Source of the DNA: JAYEIA01 sp964472505
Lineage (GTDB): Bacteria; Bacteroidota; Bacteroidia; Bacteroidales; JAADGE01
Assembly (NCBI GenBank): GCA_964472505.1
Contig: CAYYQW010000117.1
Coordinates: 1 to 8,460 of the forward strand
DNA: 8,460 nucleotides
Reading direction: 5' to 3'
Numbering within the stretch: position 1 is the stretch's first letter; the number at the start of each line of letters is the position of its first letter. Made by a program: the position numbers and the translations under genes. The notes under the pieces are model-generated. The model searched no databases. It was given only the letters and a program-made list of their open reading frames with translations, and was not told the origin of the DNA. Of this stretch, positions 7,174-8,460 are shown piece by piece.

Positions 7174-7926
7174 TTAGTCATCAATTCCGTATTTTTTGTT
7201 TAATTTATCCGTTCTGACGCAATATATCCAACACAGGAAAATAAACAGTATTAACAGAAAAACCGCTGTGTAAAAATAATGAAAGGGAAATCCCAGCACG
7301 GTGGTGTTCGTTAAAACCGACTCATTATGAATCAGATATTTTTCCAAAATAGATTCAAGCATTAAAATATCAGCTTTGCTCATGGACTCAGGGTAGTCCG
7401 TACTGAGTTCTAAGGGAAGTATTTTTGTTCTCACATCATTATCGGCCAGACCCAAAATCGGAGCCGAAAAGGCCATCAAATCAAGTTTTGACTGCTGATA
7501 ATCAAGCGCTAAAATATCGTCTGTTTTTTCTTCCACCGTTTTAAAAGCATGAATTTTCTCTTTCAAAATGGCTGCTTCTTCATCATCGGCGATTGTGAAC
7601 AATGTTTGGTTCAATGATTTTTGAAGTTCAATTCTTTCCTCTTTGCCTACGGAAACTTTACAAAGGACTTGCAAGGGCACTTTGGCAAATGTTTGAAGCT
7701 CTTCAACACTCGCACTTCCCGCAAAAACATTGTCTTTCACCTTTAGATAACTCAAAAAGGCCGGTTCGGGCGTGGGTTCTTCTATCAACTTCAAAACGAC
7801 TTGAAATCCGAAAACCGCTATGGTCCAGATTAGTAATAACCACAGAACCATATTTCGGTTTGCTGTGGTTGAAGGATTAGTCGGCTTAAAAAAACTAATC
7901 CGATACTCCTGATTGTTTGTCTCCAT
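7174..7926 (-). CDS. DUF4212-like symporter small subunit with a large extracytoplasmic insertion
   Basis: A 250-residue two-TM protein: cytoplasmic N-tail with the NPSTTANRNM stretch (17-26), TM1 (about 27-46, VLWLLLIWTIAVFGFQVVL), a hydrophilic 160-residue loop, TM2 (about 214-236), and the tail RTDKLNKKYGIDD (238-250). The TM1 pattern, the LGFPFHYFYT entry into TM2 (211-220) and the RxDKLNKKYGIDD end match DUF4212 (TIGR03647-like) small subunits, where the same parts read like GFPLGFWF and RMNRLDREYGVD. Typical DUF4212 proteins are only about 80-110 residues, with a short loop. Here the loop (47-210) contains several amphipathic helices (for example 73-88, 97-128, 183-200) and no recognised domain. 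The symporter gene follows after 35 bp, supporting the subunit role. Start ATG 7924-7926 is the only Met before TM1 that fits the full N-tail. No Shine-Dalgarno. Confidence 0.8.
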   Translation of the reverse strand: METNNQEYRISFFKPTNPSTTANRNMVLWLLLIWTIAVFGFQVVLKLIEEPTPEPAFLSYLKVKDNVFAGSASVEELQTFAKVPLQVLCKVSVGKEERIELQKSLNQTLFTIADDEEAAILKEKIHAFKTVEEKTDDILALDYQQSKLDLMAFSAPILGLADNDVRTKILPLELSTDYPESMSKADILMLESILEKYLIHNESVLTNTTVLGFPFHYFYTAVFLLILFIFLCWIYCVRTDKLNKKYGIDD

Positions 7927-8011
7927 AATAACAAGTTTAGTTAAAGATTTGCTTAATTTAGTACAGTTTCGGATCCTGTAAACTACTAATAGTCAATAAT
8001 TTATTTTTGGG

Positions 8012-8030
8012 GCAAGATTCAGCATCTTGC
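8012..8030. other. Hairpin GCAAGAT/ATCTTGC in the operon leader
   Basis: GCAAGAT (8012-8018) and ATCTTGC (8024-8030) form a perfect 7-bp stem with the 5-nt loop TCAGC. It lies about 90 bp upstream of the small-subunit start. If transcription starts further upstream it would sit in the 5' leader; otherwise it could be an operator-like site. No T-tract follows on the minus strand within a few bases other than a mixed A-rich run, so I do not call a terminator. Confidence 0.4.
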
Positions 8031-8287
8031 ATGGTTTAGTTTATTTTGCTATATATTAGGGTATTATAAGCACATTAAATTTCAATAAAGACAGAACTAA
8101 TTACAGATTTATTCGGTAGTGTTGTGAAAAAGGAAGCGGAATAGGGGATAAATTCGTTATATGCTGCATAAAAACAATTAAGTATCCAAAAATCAAACAC
8201 TAAAAGTACCGTTTTTCCCCCGGATAATCAAGTATATTTATTAGCTTTTTAAAAAAACAGCGATTGAACTCTTTAGCTCCGCCGGGC

Positions 8288-8329
8288 TTATTATGCTTAG
8301 GAAATTTGAGCATAAAAACCTCATAATAA
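8288..8329. other. Two overlapping, mutually exclusive inverted repeats
   Basis: TTATGCT (8291-8297) pairs with AGCATAA (8309-8315), and TTATTATG (8288-8295) pairs with CATAATAA (8322-8329). The left arms overlap by five bases, so only one stem can form at a time. Both stems are A/T-rich and weak. There is no gene close enough on either strand to assign a regulatory role. Confidence 0.3.
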
Positions 8330-8460
8330 AGGGTTTATATTGTTTCGCAGTAGCTCCAAAATATTCATAGAAGGTCAAAATATGTTTTGAAACAGAAGGC
8401 ATTTAAACTAATGCGACAGAAAGAAGCTAATCCCCGGAAAATAACCGGCAGTTTACAAAG

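Larger units (their letters stand above)
7927..8460. other. 534-bp stretch without a convincing gene, upstream of the symporter operon
   Basis: This leader region should contain the operon promoter, but I see only a weak -7-like element: TAAACTTG on the minus strand (7932-7939) matches TAnnTTTG at one short, with no properly spaced -33 TTG. Two hairpin regions are described separately. A 37-codon minus-strand frame (8200-8313, starting MLKFPKHNKPGG) and a plus-strand ATG at 8411 whose frame stays open to the window edge (MRQKEANPRK...) are visible, but neither is long enough to support as a gene. The latter may be the start of a divergent gene. Confidence 0.6.

Noticed and set aside
8200..8313. 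A 37-codon minus-strand ORF starting MLKFPKHNKPGG
   Set aside because: Too short, no family resemblance and no start signal; the composition looks protein-like but that is not enough.
8411..8460. Plus-strand ATG with a frame open to the right edge (MRQKEANPRK...)
   Set aside because: Only 16 codons are visible, so a divergent gene start cannot be distinguished from chance.
1..8460. CRISPR arrays, tRNA or rRNA genes
   Set aside because: No regularly spaced direct repeats, no cloverleaf and no rRNA-like conserved stretches were seen on either strand.

Overview
The window is AT-rich and gene-dense, and every confident gene lies on the minus strand. Translation starts lack a clear Shine-Dalgarno sequence and sit behind A/T-rich leaders. 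The families present, together with a short ORF resembling the N-terminus of a multi-TM AraC regulator and a TTCGACAGGCTCAGCCT-type palindrome, point to a member of the Bacteroidota. This is an inference from style and families; no rRNA or marker gene is present.

Layout in transcription order (right to left). Positions 7927-8460 hold no convincing gene, only small hairpins. A likely operon follows: a two-TM protein with a DUF4212-like C-terminus and an unusually large loop (7174-7926), a sodium:solute symporter of the ActP / VC_2705 type (5468-7138), and a membrane-anchored TPR protein (4683-5468) whose start codon overlaps the symporter stop as TAATG. After 117 bp comes a calcineurin-like metallophosphoesterase (3819-4565). 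A gap of about 400 bp (3421-3818) contains a roughly 250-bp block bounded by inverted repeats, including a perfect 21-bp-arm palindrome. Next is an 823-aa membrane signalling protein, sCache-TM-PAS-CBS-CBS-DUF294 nucleotidyltransferase-like (949-3420, GTG start). A 38-codon ORF that looks like a truncated AraC-type membrane regulator (818-934) follows, and then the N-terminal 268 codons of a DUF6544-like membrane protein that runs off the left edge.

How the genes may work together: DUF4212 small subunits and VC_2705-type symporters are known partners, and soluble CBS/DUF294 proteins are commonly encoded beside them, often near acetate metabolism genes. Here the DUF294 module is fused to a periplasmic Cache sensor and a PAS domain. 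An attractive inference is a sense-and-import module for a small carboxylate such as acetate, in which the Cache protein reads the ligand outside and the CBS/nucleotidyltransferase part conveys energy or nucleotide state. The TPR protein and phosphoesterase are possible accessories. The substrate and the regulatory link are not shown by the sequence. The main points of novelty are the enlarged small subunit, the Cache-PAS-CBS-DUF294 fusion, and the coupled TPR gene.
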